Source: Streptomyces sp. WM6386 | GTDB lineage: Bacteria; Actinomycetota; Actinomycetes; Streptomycetales; Streptomycetaceae | Length of the DNA stretch: 64,000 nucleotides | Direction of reading: 5' to 3' | NCBI RefSeq assembly: GCF_000972385.1 | Contig: NZ_JXTE01000023.1 | Location: forward strand, 4,780-68,779 | Part shown: positions 62,473-64,000 of the stretch, in pieces | How positions within the stretch are numbered: position 1 is the stretch's first letter | Layout: the number at the start of each line of letters is the position of its first letter | The notes under the pieces: generated by a model | What the model was told of the DNA's origin: nothing | What the model saw: the letters and a program-made list of their open reading frames with translations, nothing else | Databases searched by the model: none | Position numbers and translations under genes: made by a program

Positions 62473-63018
62473 ATGGATCACTGCGAGGTGTTGCTCATCG
62501 GCGGTCGCGCCGGAGTCGGCAAGACGAGCGTGGGCTGGGAGGTCTCGGCACGGCTGCGGAGCGCGCAGGTCTCGCATGCCGTGATCGACGGGGACTTCAT
62601 GGGGCAGGTGCATCCCGCCCCCGAGGGGGATCCGGACCGGGCGGCGATCGGTGAGCGCAACCTGACCGCCGTGTGGCGCAACTATGCCGAACTCGGCTAC
62701 CGGCGCCTCGTGTACGTGAACACGGTGAGCGTTCTCGACGAGGCGACGGGGATGTTCCGCCGGGCGATGGGTGACGCCGTCCGGATTGTCAGGGTCCTGC
62801 TCACCGCGACCGACGGGACGGCCCAACGGCGTCTGACCGGACGGGAGTTGGGCTCCGAGCTGGACGCGGAGCTCCGCAGCGGCGCACGCAAGGCACGCCT
62901 GCTGGACGAGCGTGCGCCCGCCGACACCCTGCGGGTGGGGACCGACGGGCGCACCGTGATCGACATCGCGGCCGAGGTGGTGGCCGCCACCGGATGGGCT
63001 CCGGCGAGGATCAGCTGA
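62473..63018 (+). CDS. P-loop NTPase / small-molecule kinase-like protein
   Basis: A 181-residue protein with Walker [10 protein letters not shown] (11-19) and the nucleoside- or adenylylsulfate-kinase-like motif VIDGDFMG (38-45). The family is often annotated simply as AAA family ATPase. The phosphate acceptor is unknown. It is divergent from the ArsR-SRPBCC gene and lies 54-78 bp from the operator, so the same regulator may control it. Its end overlaps the convergent secreted-protein gene by eight bases. Confidence 0.82.
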   Translation: MDHCEVLLIGGRAGVGKTSVGWEVSARLRSAQVSHAVIDGDFMGQVHPAPEGDPDRAAIGERNLTAVWRNYAELGYRRLVYVNTVSVLDEATGMFRRAMGDAVRIVRVLLTATDGTAQRRLTGRELGSELDAELRSGARKARLLDERAPADTLRVGTDGRTVIDIAAEVVAATGWAPARIS

Positions 63019-64000
63019 CGTTCAGCGCCGCGTCGTCGATGACGAACGACGTCTGGAGAGTGGACCCTTCCGTGCCGGTGAACTTGAGGGTGACGGTCTG
63101 CCCGGCGTAGCTCGCCAGGCTGAAGCTGCGCTGGGTGTAGCCACTGGCCGCATGGAGGTTGGAGTACGTGGCCAACGTACCGAGCACCGTGCCCGAGCTG
63201 TTGAGCACCTGCACCTTGAGGGTGTCGTAGGCGGTGCTGGTGGTGGTCTCGGCGGTGTCGATGTGCAGGGAGAAGCTGAACGTGGCGGTGGTGCAGGCCG
63301 ACGGGACGGTCACCGCCTGGGACAGGGTGTCGGTGTGCGCGGAGCCGTAGCCGTCGAGCCAGGCGTAGTAGGAGCCGGTGCGGGCGGACTGGCTGCTGGA
63401 ATTCGTGATGACACCGCTGGTGGCGGTCCAGGTGGTGCTGCCGGACTCGAAGCCGTTGTTGCCGAGGAGTTGGGCTGCGGTGCAGGTGCCGCCGCCGCCT
63501 CCCCCGCCGTCACCCCCGTCGTCGTCGCTGCCGCCCGCCAGCCACTCGGTGGCGTTCAGCGCGAGCGCCGCGTTGGTGGCGCCGGTGTCGTTCCAGCCGT
63601 CGTAGAGCGTGTTGCCGGACTGGCCGGTGTCGTCGTCGATGGGTGAGCTGTCGCCCCAGAAGGCGATCCTTCCGCTGCCGAAGGTGCTGGTGGCGAAGAA
63701 GGCTCCGGTGTTGCCGGAGTAGCCGGTGCGGTAGAGCAGGCCCTTGACCGACGAGTTGTCCGCGGGCTTGAGGGTGGCCGTCGTGCCGCTGGCGATCAGG
63801 CTCTTGGTGACGGTGCCGAACGAGCCGTGCAGCACCGGATTCGAGCTGTCGCTGACGGCCGACGGGTAGTCCGAGCCGATGCTGAGCGAGTCGACGGAGA
63901 AGCCGAACGGGTCGGTGGAGTCGACGCTGTTGTTGGTCATCAGGTCGTTGAGGATCTCGACCGCGTCCTCGCCGTCGTTGTTGCGGTCGGCGCCGGTGTG
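63011..64000 (-). CDS. Secreted protein, C-terminal part (N-terminus beyond the window)
   Basis: About 329 C-terminal residues are visible and the frame is open to the right edge. Composition is Ser/Thr/Gly/Asn-rich with few Lys, typical of exported Streptomyces enzymes. A first domain (with [23 protein letters not shown] near the middle) is followed by an Asp/Gly linker of about 15 residues and a beta-sandwich of about 140 residues ([50 protein letters not shown]), resembling a carbohydrate-binding or P-domain-like module. The catalytic part, if any, is outside the window. Confidence 0.8.
   Translation of the reverse strand, partial: HTGADRNNDGEDAVEILNDLMTNNSVDSTDPFGFSVDSLSIGSDYPSAVSDSSNPVLHGSFGTVTKSLIASGTTATLKPADNSSVKGLLYRTGYSGNTGAFFATSTFGSGRIAFWGDSSPIDDDTGQSGNTLYDGWNDTGATNAALALNATEWLAGGSDDDGGDGGGGGGGTCTAAQLLGNNGFESGSTTWTATSGVITNSSSQSARTGSYYAWLDGYGSAHTDTLSQAVTVPSACTTATFSFSLHIDTAETTTSTAYDTLKVQVLNSSGTVLGTLATYSNLHAASGYTQRSFSLASYAGQTVTLKFTGTEGSTLQTSFVIDDAALNVS

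Noticed and set aside
1..64000. tRNA, rRNA, CRISPR arrays, prophage, intact insertion sequences or a large biosynthetic cluster
   Set aside because: None was seen; apart from melC the window holds no pathway-scale secondary metabolism genes.

Overview
This window is high-GC actinobacterial DNA, almost certainly from a Streptomyces chromosome. The evidence is the strong GC third-position bias, the many GTG and TTG starts, a melC1-melC2 tyrosinase pair, an SsgA-like sporulation protein, a clpP3-clpP4-popR locus, a SigB/F-type sigma factor, and families typical of Streptomyces (streptophobe, DUF6777, DUF6328, SPW repeat, ECF42 with a YCII partner). I see no tRNA, rRNA, CRISPR array or intact mobile element. 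About 68 intact or edge-truncated genes and several broken ones are supported.

Layout. 1-4.4 kb: serine hydrolase (cut by the edge), F420/LLM oxidoreductase, a hypothetical protein, an SsgA-like protein, a DUF6328 membrane protein. 4.4-10.6 kb: redox and efflux block with an aldo/keto reductase, a type II cholesterol-oxidase-like flavoprotein, an MFS-TetR operon and a FAD monooxygenase; the same dyad ATTCAC-N8-GTGAAT precedes both the oxidase gene and the MFS-tetR operon. 10.9-12.1 kb: melanin genes. 12.1-19.6 kb: RNase HI with an extra C-terminal domain, VOC proteins, a STAS protein, a two-component system, an SGNH lipoprotein and an epoxide hydrolase. 19.6-23.1 kb: proteostasis and stress block, clpP3-clpP4 with a PopR-type operator, popR, a sigma factor with a SigB-type promoter, and an RsbW-like ATPase. 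23.2-30.6 kb: membrane proteins and a kinase / hypothetical / FHA-ABC transporter operon. 30.9-44.1 kb: metabolic genes (aldo/keto reductases, LysR, carotenoid oxygenase, adenosine deaminase, phosphoketolase, aldehyde dehydrogenase with MarR).

44.2-50.3 kb: a five-gene urea/amide-type ABC transporter (urtABCDE). It is preceded by a cytosolic AmiC-like receptor gene and a structured leader with a near-consensus promoter. 50.3-51.8 kb: ECF42 sigma factor and its YCII/DGPF partner.

51.9-58.0 kb: an organosulfur acquisition cluster. A short cysteine leader peptide is followed on the minus strand by a truncated sfnG, then ssuE, sfnB and an SsuD-like monooxygenase. A divergent LysR gene lies upstream, and an acyl-CoA-dehydrogenase-like gene plus a small NTF2 protein sit on the far side.

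58.0-61.0 kb: what looks like an eroding metal (copper) locus. It holds an intact ECF sigma factor and a Met/His-rich membrane protein, then a frameshifted PCu(A)C chaperone tail, a possible HMA tail, an MMPL transporter tail and an ECF sigma gene that has lost region 4. 61.1-64.0 kb: an SPW membrane protein, an ArsR-SRPBCC fusion with its operator inside its own promoter, a P-loop kinase and the C-terminal part of a secreted protein.
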